Shown: positions 50,162-60,257 of the stretch, piece by piece | Numbering within the stretch: the first letter of the stretch is position 1 | Layout of the letters: every line of letters begins with the position of its first letter | Source of the DNA: Serratia rubidaea | GTDB lineage: Bacteria; Pseudomonadota; Gammaproteobacteria; Enterobacterales; Enterobacteriaceae | Assembly: GCA_901472405.1 (NCBI GenBank) | Contig: LR590463.1 | Coordinates: forward strand, 4,774,001 to 4,838,000 | DNA: 64,000 bases | Direction of reading: 5' to 3' | Program-made: the position numbers and the translations under genes | The notes under the pieces: generated by a model | Database searches by the model: none | What the model was told of the DNA's origin: nothing | Seen by the model: the letters and a program-made list of their open reading frames with translations, nothing else

Positions 50162-50254
50162 GTCACCATCGCCGCCGGGATGCGCAATACCGGCTAGGCT
50201 ACACGCTCAACGCATCCTTACCAATGCCCGCTATTGATATAGCGGGCATTTTTT
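50162..50254. repeat. ppc 3' end and terminator, copy B
   Basis: GTCACCATCGCC, then the ppc C-terminal codons and stop (GGGATGCGCAATACCGGCTA), then the same hairpin as after ppc. It differs from copy A by a 9-base deletion, two transitions and one missing C, so it is an old duplication and not an assembly echo. Confidence 0.88.
50223..50254 (+). terminator. Duplicated ppc-type terminator
   Basis: The same stem AATGCCCGCTAT/ATAGCGGGCATT and T-run as at 49099-49130. It would end transcripts from the islet genes. Confidence 0.85.
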
Positions 50255-50391
50255 ATGTTTATTTGTCCCAGCGCCAGCACGCCCCAATAACCTTACAAAA
50301 ACAAGTGTTAATAGTTAGCGTATCTGCATACGGAAAGCTTTTCCGTATGGCATATCACTAATCTTTAAACACTTTTTACAAGAATTTATGT
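50255..50391. other. Non-coding gap after the ppc-tail repeat
   Basis: No gene seen. It includes an inverted repeat CGGAAAGC/GCTTTTCCG at 50331-50346, about 50 bp before the hypothetical gene at 50392, of unknown role. Confidence 0.4.
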
Positions 50392-50789
50392 ATGACTGAT
50401 ATCACCAAAACGTATCAATCGCTGAAGAACGTTTCCCGATGGAAGAAATGCGCCGGTTGTATCTGGCCAAATTCGGCGAAACCGTTGACGGCCGCCTGCG
50501 CCTCTACGGCCGCTGGGAGATAACTAACAGAGGTGCTCTTGGAACCCTGGAGGGCGAAGTACTGCCCTTTATTCTTCTGAACTGTTGGTTTACTTTCAAA
50601 GAGGGGACTAAAACCTATGGGGTTTCCTGTACAGTCGAACTGACCACTTTCGATGGAACAAACCGAACTGAATTCAGGCCATTAAGCCCCTTCACCGCTG
50701 AGTCAACGAATTACAGAGTGGAGTACGCCTACACACACCGTATGAATCCTGCCACCATTTACGATTTCTCAGAGCGCCCTAACGGTTAA
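50392..50789 (+). pseudogene. Hypothetical protein (single-base deletion near the start)
   Basis: Not assigned to a family. ATG 50392 opens MTDITKTYQSLK, and the frame then breaks. One added G near 50426 (CTGAAGAACG to CTGAAGGAACG) gives MTDITKTYQSLKERFPMEEM and continues as RRLYLAKFGETVDGRLRLYG to IYDFSERPNG, 132 residues in all. Without repair a 116-residue protein could start at 50439. It is soluble and beta-rich in character, with no signal peptide or membrane segment. Lower GC in its second half and the position beside the islet suggest accessory DNA. It ends before a bidirectional terminator shared with metF. Confidence 0.6.
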
Positions 50790-50808
50790 TAGCGCAATAA
50801 TAAAGAAC

Positions 50809-50838
50809 AAAAAACCCAACCATCTGGTTGGGTTTTTT
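50809..50838. terminator. Bidirectional terminator between the hypothetical gene and metF
   Basis: AAAAAACCCAACCA, two-base loop, TGGTTGGGTTTTTT: a perfect 14-bp stem. Confidence 0.9.
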
Positions 50839-50852
50839 CTTGCTGCCTACTT

Positions 50853-51748
50853 TCAGGCCGCCGCTACCGGGCGCACTCCCAACGTATGGCAAATTGCGTA
50901 GCTCATCTCGGCGCGGTTCAGCGTGTAGAAGTGGAAGTCTTTTACCCCTTCACGGCTGAGGATCTTCACCATATCCATGGCAATATTGGCCCCCACCATT
51001 TTGCGCGTTTCCGGGTCATCATCCAGCCCGGCGAACATGCTGGTCATCCAGCTCGGCACCCGCACGTTGGTCATGGCGGCGAAGCGCTGCAGCTGCTTGA
51101 AGTTGGACACCGGCAGAATGCCCGGCACGATTTCAACGTCAATGCCGGTGGCGACGCAGCGGTCGCGAAAACGCAGGTAGCTTTCCACGTCAAAGAAGAA
51201 CTGGTAATCGCGCGGCTGGCGCCGGCGTCGATTTTACGCTTCAGGTTGATCAGATCGGCCTGCGCGCTTTTCGCCTCCGGGTGCACCTCCGGGTACGCCG
51301 CCACCGAAATATCGAAATCACCCACCTCCTTCAGCAGCGCCACCAAATCGGCCGCATACATCTCCGGTTTGCCGCTGTCCGGCGGCAGATCGCCGCGCAG
51401 CGCCACGATATGCCGAATGCCGTTGTTCCAGTAGTCGCGGGCGATCTCGCTCAGCTGTTCGCGCGAGGCGTCAATGCAGGTCAGGTGCGGAGCGGCCTCA
51501 AGGCCGGTGCGATCCTTAATCCCCTTGATGACGCCGTGGGTGCGATCGCGTTCGCCGGAGTTGGCGCCGTAGGTGACCGAGAGGAATTTGGGCTTCAGGC
51601 TACTCAGACGATCGATCGACTGCCACAGAGTCTCTTCCATTTCGCTGGTGCGCGGCGGAAAGAACTCAAACGATACGTTAATCTGACCGTTTAATTCGGC
51701 CAGGCTCTGGTTCAGCGCTTCCCGCTGGTTTGCGTGAAAAAAACTCAT
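50853..51748 (-). pseudogene. metF: Methylenetetrahydrofolate reductase (single-base deletion)
   Basis: An FAD enzyme reducing 5,10-methylene-THF to 5-methyl-THF for methionine synthesis. The N-terminal frame from 51748 (MSFFHANQREALNQSLAELN) has the catalytic-Glu region SFEFFPPRT and LTCIDASREQL. It breaks after AGASRAIT near 51205. The C-terminal frame ESYLRFRDRCVATGIDVEIV to GVRPVAAA ends at 50853. One added C (ATTACCAG to ATTACCCAG) gives SRAITQFFFDVESYL and 298 residues, the family length. It is preceded by tandem MetJ boxes. A consensus error is likely. Confidence 0.9.
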
Positions 51749-51787
51749 ACCCTGTCTGCCTCTTGTCGATCGCGGTGTTATTTTAAT

Positions 51788-51819
51788 AAGCGTCTATACG
51801 TTTAGACGTCTAGATAGAA
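51788..51819 (-). promoter_or_regulatory. Tandem MetJ boxes upstream of metF
   Basis: Consecutive 8-mers AAGCGTCT, ATACGTTT, AGACGTCT (exact consensus) and a weak AGATAGAA, starting 40 bp upstream of metF. MetJ with SAM represses by binding such repeats cooperatively. Confidence 0.85.
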
Positions 51820-51919
51820 AATGCCGGATGTTGGTGAAAGAGTCAACAGAAAAGTGAGGGTAATAGGATGATTAATCCTCATCGCTACCGGAGAGAATTT
51901 CATGTGACCGGCGGCTGAA

Positions 51920-51950
51920 AAAGCAACAGGGCGCTGCAAGCAGCGCCCTG
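51920..51950 (-). terminator. Terminator of metBL
   Basis: On the minus strand CAGGGCGCTG, 4-base loop, CAGCGCCCTG followed by TTGCTTTTTC, 26 bases after the repaired metL stop. Confidence 0.75.
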
Positions 51951-51975
51951 TCGGCATTCACCTCGCCAAGGAGGA

Positions 51976-54410
51976 TTACAACAGCTGCGCCAGCCGGTTG
52001 AGATCGGACTGGAGAGCGCCGGCGGTGACATCACGCCCGGCGCCCGGCCGCGGATCACCAGCGGGTTATCGCGGTACCAGCGGCTTTCAATCGCAAAGAC
52101 GTTATCGCACGGCAGCAGCGCGGCCAGCGGATGCTCCGGGCGCACCGCCTCCACGCCGACGCGCGCCTTACCGTTGGCGTCAAAACGCGCCACGTGACGC
52201 AGCACCAACCCCATCTCGCTGGCGGCCTCAAAGCGCTGCAGCATTTGCTGGTTCAGCGCCTCGCCGTTCTCAAAGAACTGATCGACCGTGCCCTGCTCGG
52301 TACCGTCCGGCACCAGCGACTCTACCCGCACCTGATTCGGCTCGAGATCGTAGCCGGCCTCGCGCGCCAGAATCACCAGCTTGCGCATCACGTCCTGGCC
52401 GGACAGATCCACACGCGGGTCAGGCTCGGTCAGCCCCTGCTGCCACGCCTGATCCACCAGCTCGGTAAAGGGTACGGTGCCGTCAAACTGCAGGAACAGC
52501 CACGACAGCGTGCCGGAGAAAATGCCGCTGATCGCCAGAATGCCGTCGCCGCTGTCACGCAGGTCGCGCACCGTATGGTTAACCGGCAGGCCGGCGCCGA
52601 CGGTGGCGTTGTACAGCCAGTGACGGCCGGTTTTGGCGAAAGCGTCGCGGATCTGGCGGTAGTTGCTGCCGCAGGAGGCGCCCGCCAGCTTATTGGCGCT
52701 GATCACGTGGAAGCCGTAGCTGGCGAAATCCAGATACTGCTGCGCCAGGTCTTCGCTGGCGGTCACGTCCAGCACCACCAGGTCGTCAAACGGGTGCGCG
52801 CGCATCCACAGGAACAGGGACTCCTCGTCCAGCTCCTGCGCCTCTTCTTCAAAGAAGGCCAGCGCCCGGCTGGCGTCGAGGCCGTCGTAATTCAGCAGGC
52901 TGCGGCGGCTGTCCACCACCCCGGCCAGCGTGAATTCAAAACCGCTGCGGGCGGACAGGTTTTTCTGTTCACGGGCAAACAGCTCCAGCCAGCGGGAGCC
53001 GATGTTGCCTTTGCCGAACAGTACCAGACCAATGCGCTTTTCCGCCCGGAACAGGCTCTGGTGCAGCCCCTGGATCAGCGACGCGGTCGGCCCCTGACGC
53101 AGCACCGCCACCAGGCTGATGCCGTCTTCCGCCTGCCAGATAAACTCGACCGGCTGATCCTTCAGCTGCTGGTAGAAACGATGGCTGTGCAGCGGGTTCT
53201 TGCACACGCCGGCGCCGACCAGCGCCACCATCGCCAGCCCCTGCCGCAGCTGCACCTCTCCCGGCAGCCCGGCATCCTGCAGCACGCGCAGCGCGCTGTC
53301 GGCCACTTCCGAGGTGTAGCACAGCTGAATCAGGTTGCGATCCGGATGCAGGCCGGTTGACAGCGGCTTGATCTGCGCGCGTTTCAGCACCAGCTCCAAC
53401 TCTTTTTGCGCCAGCTTGAAGTCATGCTGCGGCGCCACCGCCAGTTCAACCAGACAAACGTCATCATGGCTGGTGACAATCTTCGCACCGGTGCCGGAAG
53501 CCAGCACCCGCTCAATCCGGGTCGACCCCTGTTCCGGCTGATAGCTGCAGCGCAGCTGCAGATCGATATCGCTGCCGGACACCGGCTGCAGGGTGCGGGT
53601 ATGCAGCACCGGCGCCGCCAGGCGCGCCAGCTCGCTGGCCTCGTCCAGCCGCAGCAGCGGCAGCAGGCAGGCGTCTTTCACCTTGCGCGGGTCGGCGCTG
53701 TATACCCCGGCGACGTCGCTCCAGATGGTCACGCGCTCCGCGCCGGCCAGCGCGCCAATCTGCGTAGCTGAATAGTCGCTGCCGTTACGTCCCAGCAGCA
53801 CGGTTTCACCCGCGTCGTTACGTGAAATAAAGCCGGTTACCACCAGCCGCTTGCCGGGATGCTGCGCCATCAGCTGCTGCAGCAGCGGATAAGAGCGCCC
53901 TTCATCCACCTGCGGCTGCGCGGCGCGCTCGGCGCGCAGGAAATCACGCGCGTCCAGCCAGGCCGCCTGAATATCCTGCTGATTAAGCACCGCCGCCATC
54001 AGGCGCGCCGACCAGAGCTCACCGTGGCCGACCACTTCGGCATAGGTGACGTCATCAACCCGGCCATCCAACAGCACCGCCAGTCGCTCCAGATCGCGCG
54101 TGAATTCGGCAATCAATGCATCGGCAGTTTCCGGCGGCAGCAGGCCGCCGATCAGTTCGCTGTGATAACGGCGCAGCGTTTGCTGTACCTGGTGTGCAGA
54201 AAGACGATCGCTCTGGCTGAGCTTCAGCCAGTTAATCAGTTGGTTAGTGGTGCTGCCCGCCGCAGACACCACCATCAGATCGCCCGGCTGGCTGTACTCC
54301 GCCATAATCCCGGCCACCCGCAAATAACATTTCGCATCGGCCAGGCTGCTGCCGCCGAATTTGTGCAGTTGACGTCCGCTGACCGGTCCTGCTACCGCAA
54401 TTGCATTCAT
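51976..54410 (-). pseudogene. metL: Aspartokinase II / homoserine dehydrogenase II (single-base deletion near the C-terminus)
   Basis: A bifunctional enzyme of the aspartate pathway leading to methionine. The N-terminal aspartokinase domain starts at LHKFGGSSLADAKCYLRVAG. The C-terminal homoserine dehydrogenase domain has IGLVLFGKGNIGSRWLELFA near 460 and GIFSGTLSWLFLQFDG near 670. The frame breaks after NPLVIRG near 52045 and would run on to 51900 with an unrelated tail. One added C restores GPGAGRDVTAGALQSDLNRL and a stop at 51976, giving 811 residues (E. coli 810). It starts 2 bases after the metB stop; the operon is MetJ-controlled. A consensus error is likely. Confidence 0.9.
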
Positions 54411-54412
54411 GC

Positions 54413-55574
54413 TTACCTCGTTGCCGCCGCCTGGAAGGCGTGTTCCAGATCGGCAATCAAATCGTCACTGTCTTCAATACCCACGGAAATACGCAGCAGG
54501 CTGTCGGAAATGCCCGCCGCCGCCCGCGCCTCTGCCGCCATGCCGGCGTGGGTCATGGTCGCCGTATGCGAGATCAGGCTCTCCACCCCGCCCAGCGATT
54601 CCGCCAGCGTAAACAGGCGCAGCGCCGACAGGAAACGGCGCAGCGCCGCCTCGTCGCCATCCAGCTCAAAACTGAGCATCGCGCCAAAGCCGCGTTGCTG
54701 CCGGCGCGCAATATCATGGCCCGGGTTTTCCGGCAGAGAAGGATGATACAGCTTTTTCACCAACGGTTGCTGCTGTAAATAACGAATAATAGCTGCGGCA
54801 TTCTCCTGCGCCGCTCTGATCCGCGGCGCCAGCGTGCGCATACCGCGCAACAGCAGATAACTGTCGAACGCGCCGCCGGTAACGCCGATGTTGTTCGCCC
54901 ACCACGCCAGCTCTACCGCCAGCTCGGCGTCTTTGGCAATCACCGCGCCGGCGACGACGTCCGAATGGCCGTTGAGGTACTTGGTACAGGAGTGCACCAC
55001 CAGATCCGCCCCCAGGGCGATAGGCTGCTGCAGCGCCGGGCTCAGGAAGGTATTATCCACCACCGCCAGCGCGCCGGCCGCATGCGCCGCCTCGCAGATG
55101 GCGGCAATGTCCACCACGCGCAGCAGCGGATTGCTCGGCGTTTCAATCAGCACCAGTTTCGGCTTCTGCGCCAGCGCCTGCGCCAATGCCGCGTCATCGC
55201 CCTGATCGACAAACAGCACCCGGTAGGCGCCGCGCTTGCTCAGGCTGTCAAACAGCCGGTAGCTGCCGCCGTAGCAGTCATGCGGCGCCACCAGCAGGTC
55301 ACCGGGCTGCAGCAGTACGGTGGTCACCAGATGGATGGCCGACATGCCGCTGCCGGTCATCACCGCGCCGGCGCCGCCTTCCAGTTCCGCCAGCGCGCGC
55401 TGCACCACATCACGCGTCGGATTGCCGCGGCGGGAGTAATCATGCGCACGCGGCTGATTAAAATCGGTGAAGTTATAGGTGCTGGAAAGATGAAATGGGC
55501 GGGACGACGCAGCCGTACTGCTCGTCATCGTTCAGGCCGCTACGCACGGCAATCGTGGCTGGTTTACGCGTCAT
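54413..55574 (-). pseudogene. metB: Cystathionine gamma-synthase (single-base insertion)
   Basis: A PLP enzyme joining O-succinylhomoserine and cysteine to cystathionine. ATG 55574 starts MTRKPATIAVRSGLNDDEQY and breaks after VVPPI near 55493. The rest (HLSSTYNFTDFNQPRAHDYS onward, with the PLP-lysine region VVHSCTKYLNGHSDVVAG near residue 198) is in another frame ending at 54413. Removing one T of the TTT run (55493-55495) gives 386 residues, the E. coli length. It is divergent from metJ with four MetJ boxes upstream. A consensus error is likely. Confidence 0.9.
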
Positions 55575-55635
55575 AGGAGTCGCTCGGCTCTCGAAGGCGG
55601 ATGAATGAGGCCTAAAGATTAATCGCATGACGGAT

Positions 55636-55667
55636 AGACGTCAATACATCTGGACATCTAAACTTCT
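55636..55667. promoter_or_regulatory. Four tandem MetJ boxes in the metB-metJ gap
   Basis: AGACGTCA, ATACATCT, GGACATCT, AAACTTCT: four adjacent 8-mers at 6-7 of 8 agreement with AGACGTCT. Expected to repress metBL and metJ when SAM is plentiful. Confidence 0.85.
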
Positions 55668-55888
55668 TTGCGTATAGATTAAGCAGAGGCATAATACCCG
55701 CCAACATTATGTCAGTTTGGTCGGGTAAGAAGCTGGCGCGATAAGCATAGTCCATCTCGCTCACGCTGCGTCCATCAGTGACCCTGGTCGCGTAACATTG
55801 ACATTTATTTAGTGAGAACAGTGAAGATCGGGCATAATTGGCCGGTTTTTAGAATATTGTAATTTTTCTGACAATTTTAAGGTGTCCC

Positions 55889-56206
55889 ATGGCTGAGTGG
55901 AACGGCGAGTATGTCAGCCCTTACGCTGAACACGGTAAAAAAAGCGAGCAAGTAAAAAAAATCACGGTGTCGATTCCGTTGAAGGTTCTGAAAATCCTCA
56001 CCGACGAGCGCACCCGTCGCCAGGTCAACAACCTGCGCCACGCCACCAACAGTGAATTACTGTGTGAAGCGTTTCTGCACGCCTTTACCGGCCAGCCGCT
56101 GCCTAATGATGAAGACCTGCGCAAAGAGCGCAGCGATGAAATCCCGGAAGCCGCGAAGGTGCTGATGCGTGAGCTGGGCGTCGATCCCGATACCTGGGAA
56201 TATTGA
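55889..56206 (+). CDS. metJ: Methionine regulon repressor MetJ
   Basis: A ribbon-helix-helix repressor, 105 residues, using S-adenosylmethionine as corepressor. The beta-strand recognition segment VKKITVSIPLKVLKILTDER and helix RTRRQVNNLRHATNSELLCE match E. coli MetJ almost exactly. ATG 55889 gives MAEWNGEYVSPYAEHGKKSE. It is divergent from metBL with shared operators. A bidirectional terminator separates it from the convergent rpmE. Confidence 0.98.
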   Translation: MAEWNGEYVSPYAEHGKKSEQVKKITVSIPLKVLKILTDERTRRQVNNLRHATNSELLCEAFLHAFTGQPLPNDEDLRKERSDEIPEAAKVLMRELGVDPDTWEY

Positions 56207-56235
56207 TGCCATCGGCGAACGCCGGTGACAGAAAC

Positions 56236-56263
56236 AAAAAAAGGCGCCGAAGGCGCCTTTTTT
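56236..56263. terminator. Bidirectional terminator between metJ and rpmE
   Basis: A-run, GGCGCC, GAA loop, GGCGCC, six T. Confidence 0.88.
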
Positions 56264-56281
56264 ATCGGTCGGTAAGAAATC

Positions 56282-56497
56282 TTATTTCTTAACGCCTGGT
56301 ACGCTGAAACGCTTGTTGAAGCGGTCAACGCGGCCACCGGTAGCAACGTCACGCTGCTTGCCAGTGTAGAACGGGTGGCATGCGCCACAAACGTCCAGGT
56401 TCAGATCGTGGCCCACGGTAGAGCGGATCTTCATGACATTACCGCAAGAGCAGCTTGCAGTAACGAAATCGTATTTAGGGTGGATACCTTCTTTCAT
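56282..56497 (-). CDS. rpmE: 50S ribosomal protein L31 (zinc-binding type)
   Basis: 71 residues. The zinc-ligand cysteines are present (CSCGN near 16-18, then DVCGACHPFYTGKQ near 37-40), marking the C+ form, which zinc-limited cells replace with the C- paralogue. MKEGIHPKYDFVTASC is the family start. Its neighbours (priA upstream and divergent, metJ downstream) match E. coli. Confidence 0.97.
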   Translation of the reverse strand: MKEGIHPKYDFVTASCSCGNVMKIRSTVGHDLNLDVCGACHPFYTGKQRDVATGGRVDRFNKRFSVPGVKK

Positions 56498-56695
56498 GGG
56501 GAAACCTCAGTTAAGGCCGTGTCGCTATCCAGCCCTGTTTCGCCAGACACCACACGTGGTTGATGATAATTTATTGGTATCGAATTATACCAAAGGCGGC
56601 AAATTATACAGAATTAAATACACCGCGCAATCGGATCCGTACATTTGGCCGTCTGCCGTGTAAACTAGCCCCTCTTTCTCATTTGGATGGACCCT

Positions 56696-58892
56696 ATGCC
56701 CGTTGTTCACGTTGCTCTACCGGTTCCGCTGACCCGCACTTTCGATTACCTGCTGCCCCAGGGGCTACAGCCGGTGGTCGGCGCGCGCGTTTGCGTACCC
56801 TGGGGAAAGCAGCGCGCCATCGGCATCGTCACCGGATGCAGCGACAGCAGCGAGCTGCCGCTGGAAAAACTCAAACCGATAGACAGCATCATCGACGGCA
56901 ATTCACTGTTTTCCGCCGCAATGTGGCACATCCTGCGTTGGGCCAGCGACTATTACCACTATCCGCTCGGCGAAGTGCTGTTTCATGCGCTGCCGACCCT
57001 GCTGCGCCAGGGTAAACCGGCGGAAACCGCGCCGCTGTGGCAGTGGTTCGCCACCGAGTCCGGGCGCGCCACGCCGCCGGAAAGCCTGAAACGCGCCCGC
57101 AAACAGCAGCAGGCGCTCGCCGCCCTGCTGCAGCGTCCGGTTTTACCGTCACCAGGTCAGCGAACTCGATCTGACCGACAATGCGCTGCAGGCGCTGCGC
57201 GCCAAAGGGCTGGCCGACTTGCGCACGCAGAGCGTGGCGCTGCAGGACTGGCGGCCCGGCTTCAGCGTGCAGGGCGAACGGCTGCGGCTCAATACCGAGC
57301 AGGCCACCGCCGTCGGCGCCATCCGCAGCGAAGATGAACAGTTCGCCGCCTGGCTGCTGGCCGGGATCACCGGCTCCGGCAAGACCGAGGTCTATCTCAG
57401 CGTACTGGAAAACATCCTGGCGAAGGGAAAGCAGGCGCTGGTGCTGGTGCCGGAAATCGGCCTGACGCCGCAGACCATCGCCCGCTTTCGCGAGCGTTTC
57501 AACGCGCCGGTGGAGGTATTGCACTCCGGCCTGAACGATAGCGAGCGCCTGTCCGTCTGGCTGCGCGCCCGCAGCGGCGAGGCGGCGATTGTCATCGGCA
57601 CCCGCTCGGCGCTGTTTACGCCGTTCGCCCGCCTGGGCGTCATCATTATTGATGAAGAGCACGACAGCTCGTACAAGCAGCAGGAAGGCTGGCGTTATCA
57701 CGCGCGCGATCTGGCGGTGTTCCGCGCCCATACGGAAAATATTCCGATGGTGATGGGCTCCGCGACGCCAGCGCTGGAGACGCTGCATAACGTGCAGCTG
57801 GGCAAATACCGTCAGTTAAAACTGACGCAGCGCGCCGGCAACGCCAAACCGGCCGCCCAGCACCTGATCGACCTGAAAGGCCTGCCGCTGAAGGTCGGCC
57901 TGTCGCAACCGCTGCTGCACAGCATGCGGCACCACCTGAAAAACGATAATCAGGTGATGCTGTTTCTCAACCGCCGCGGCTATGCGCCGGCGCTGCTGTG
58001 TCACGAATGCGGCTGGATCGCCGAATGTCAGCGCTGCGACCGTTACTACACCCTGCACCAGAATCACCGCCAGCTGCGCTGCCACCACTGCGACAGCCAG
58101 CGCCCGGTACCGCACCAGTGCCCGCAATGCGGCTCTACGCATCTGGTATCGGTCGGCGTCGGCACCGAACAGCTGGAAAACGAGCTGGCGCCGCTGTTCC
58201 CTGACACGCCGATTACCCGTATCGATCGCGACACCACCAGCCGTAAAGGCTCGCTGGAGCAGCATCTGAACGAGATCCACCGCGGCGGCGCGCGTATTCT
58301 GATCGGTACGCAAATGCTGGCGAAGGGCCACCACTTCCCGGACGTGACGCTGGTAGCGCTGCTGGACGTCGACGGCGCGCTGTTTTCCGCCGATTTCCGC
58401 TCCGCCGAACGCTTCGCCCAGCTGTATACCCAGGTATCCGGCCGCGCCGGCCGCGCCGGCAAGCAGGGTGAAGTGCTGCTGCAGACTCACCACCCGGAGC
58501 ACCCGCTGCTGCAGACGCTGCTGCAACAAGGCTACGACGCCTTTGCCAAACAGGCGCTGGGCGAGCGCAACAGCGTCTTCCTGCCCCCCTATACCAGCCA
58601 CATTATGCTGCGCGCCGACGATCACGATAATCAGCAGGCGCCGATGTTCCTGCAGCAATTGCGCAATCTGCTGGAGGCCAGCCCGCTGAAAGACGATTCC
58701 CTGTGGGTGATGGGGCCGGTGCCGGCGCTGCAGTCCAAACGCGGGGGACGTTTCCGCTGGCAGCTGCTGCTGCAACACCCGTCGCGCCGCGTTCTGCAGG
58801 GGATCATGAAAAACACCCTGCCGCTGATCGGCACCCTGCCGCAGGCACGCAAAGTTAAATGGACGCTGGACGTCGATCCCATCGACGGTTGA
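56696..58892 (+). pseudogene. priA: Primosomal replication helicase PriA (single-base insertion)
   Basis: A superfamily 2 helicase restarting collapsed forks. ATG 56696 starts MPVVHVALPVPLTRTFDYLL. After LQRPV near 57140 the frame shifts, and removing one T of TTTT (57141-57144) restores YRHQVSELDLTDNALQALRA. The main part has Walker A LLAGITGSGKTEVYLSVLEN, the Walker B motif IIIDEEHDSSYKQQ, a zinc region with CHECGWIAECQRCDRYY and CHHCDSQRPVPHQCPQCGS, and helicase motif VSGRAGRAGKQGEVLLQTHH. The repaired length is 731 residues (E. coli 732). ATG 56687 is an alternative start. A consensus error is likely, because PriA loss is severely deleterious. Confidence 0.9.
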
Positions 58893-59163
58893 ACACGGAA
58901 AAGTCTGATTTCTTTGGCGTTAAGCAAACGTTTACCCTTGAATTTGCGAGCGAACGCGAAAAACTCCCGCTTCATCACATTTTTTATGCAAATTAGGTAA
59001 CAAAAGCGGTACGTAATCTGTTTAGAATATCGTAAAGATTTCCGCTCGCGGGCTGCACACCCGCGAACCTGGCGTGATTGCGGAGATACGCCCTGAAACG
59101 GCATCGTTGCCCGGGGTATGGCAGTAATCGCGTTGGCATAGGGCCGGCGCAAGGAGAAAGGCG

Positions 59164-60192
59164 TTGGAACACAAGAAAGAGTTATCCATGGCAACCATGA
59201 AAGACGTTGCGGAAATGGCGGGCGTTTCAACGGCAACCGTATCACGCGCGCTGATGAACCCGGAGAAGGTCTCAGCGCCAACGCGTCAGAAAGTGGAACA
59301 GGCCGTACTGGCCGTGGGTTACTCTCCGCATGCGCTATCGCGCAACGTGAAGCGTAATGAATCCCGCACCATCTTGGTGATCGTCCCGGATATCTGCGAC
59401 CCCTTCTTCGCCGATATTATTCAAGGGATTGAACAAACCGCCGCGCAGCAGGGCTATCTGGTGCTGATCGGCGACTGCGCCCAGCAAAACCAGCAGGAAC
59501 GCACCTTCGTTAACCTGATTATCACCAAACAGATCGACGGTATGCTGCTGCTCGGCTCCAACCTGCCCTTCGACGCCAGCAAGGAAGAACAGCGCAACCT
59601 GCCGCCGATGGTGATGGCCAATGAGTTTGCGCCGGAGCTGGAGCTGCCCACGGTGCACATCGACAACCTGACCGCCGCCTTCGAGGCCGTGCATTATCTG
59701 CATCAGCTCGGACACACGCAGATCGCCTGCGTCGCCGGGCCGCAGCAGATGCCGCTCAGCGAATATCGCCTGCAGGGTTACATTCAGGCGCTACGCCGTA
59801 ATGGCATTACCGTCGAAAGCGGCTATATTACCCGGGGTGATTTCACTTATGAAGCGGGCGCAGCCGCGCTGAAAACCCTGATGGCGCTGCCGAAACCGCC
59901 GACGGCGGTGTTCTGCCACAGCGATATCATGGCGATCGGCGTGCTGTCGCAGGCGCGTAAAATGGGCCTGAGCGTCCCGGGCGATCTGTCGATCGTCGGT
60001 TTTGACGACCTGAAAATGACGCAGTATTGCGATCCGCCGTTAACCACGGTGGCGCAACCGCGCTTTCAAATTGGTCAGCAAGCCATGTTACTGTTACTGG
60101 AACAGCTGCACGGGCAAAACGTCGCCAGCGGCTCCCGTTTATTGGACAGCGAACTGATTGTCAGAGGCAGCACCGCCGCCCCTAAACGCTAG
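59164..60192 (+). CDS. cytR: LacI-family regulator CytR
   Basis: A repressor of nucleoside transport and catabolism genes, acting with CRP and relieved by cytidine. It has 342 residues (E. coli 341). The N-terminal LacI HTH is ATMKDVAEMAGVSTATVSRA, the hinge region KRNESRTILVIVPDI, and the periplasmic-binding-like domain contains CDPFFADIIQGIEQTAAQQG. The TTG at 59164 is preferred because AAGGAG lies about 7 bases upstream and the length then matches; ATG 59188 would shorten it by 8. The upstream 270 bp contains a CGCGGG...CCCGCG hairpin (59046-59066) and no gene. Confidence 0.93.
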   Translation: MEHKKELSMATMKDVAEMAGVSTATVSRALMNPEKVSAPTRQKVEQAVLAVGYSPHALSRNVKRNESRTILVIVPDICDPFFADIIQGIEQTAAQQGYLVLIGDCAQQNQQERTFVNLIITKQIDGMLLLGSNLPFDASKEEQRNLPPMVMANEFAPELELPTVHIDNLTAAFEAVHYLHQLGHTQIACVAGPQQMPLSEYRLQGYIQALRRNGITVESGYITRGDFTYEAGAAALKTLMALPKPPTAVFCHSDIMAIGVLSQARKMGLSVPGDLSIVGFDDLKMTQYCDPPLTTVAQPRFQIGQQAMLLLLEQLHGQNVASGSRLLDSELIVRGSTAAPKR

Positions 60193-60257
60193 TCAAATAT
60201 TTTAGGGTTCAGTAACATGATGAACTTAATTTCTAATAAAGATACAGCGGAAGAATA

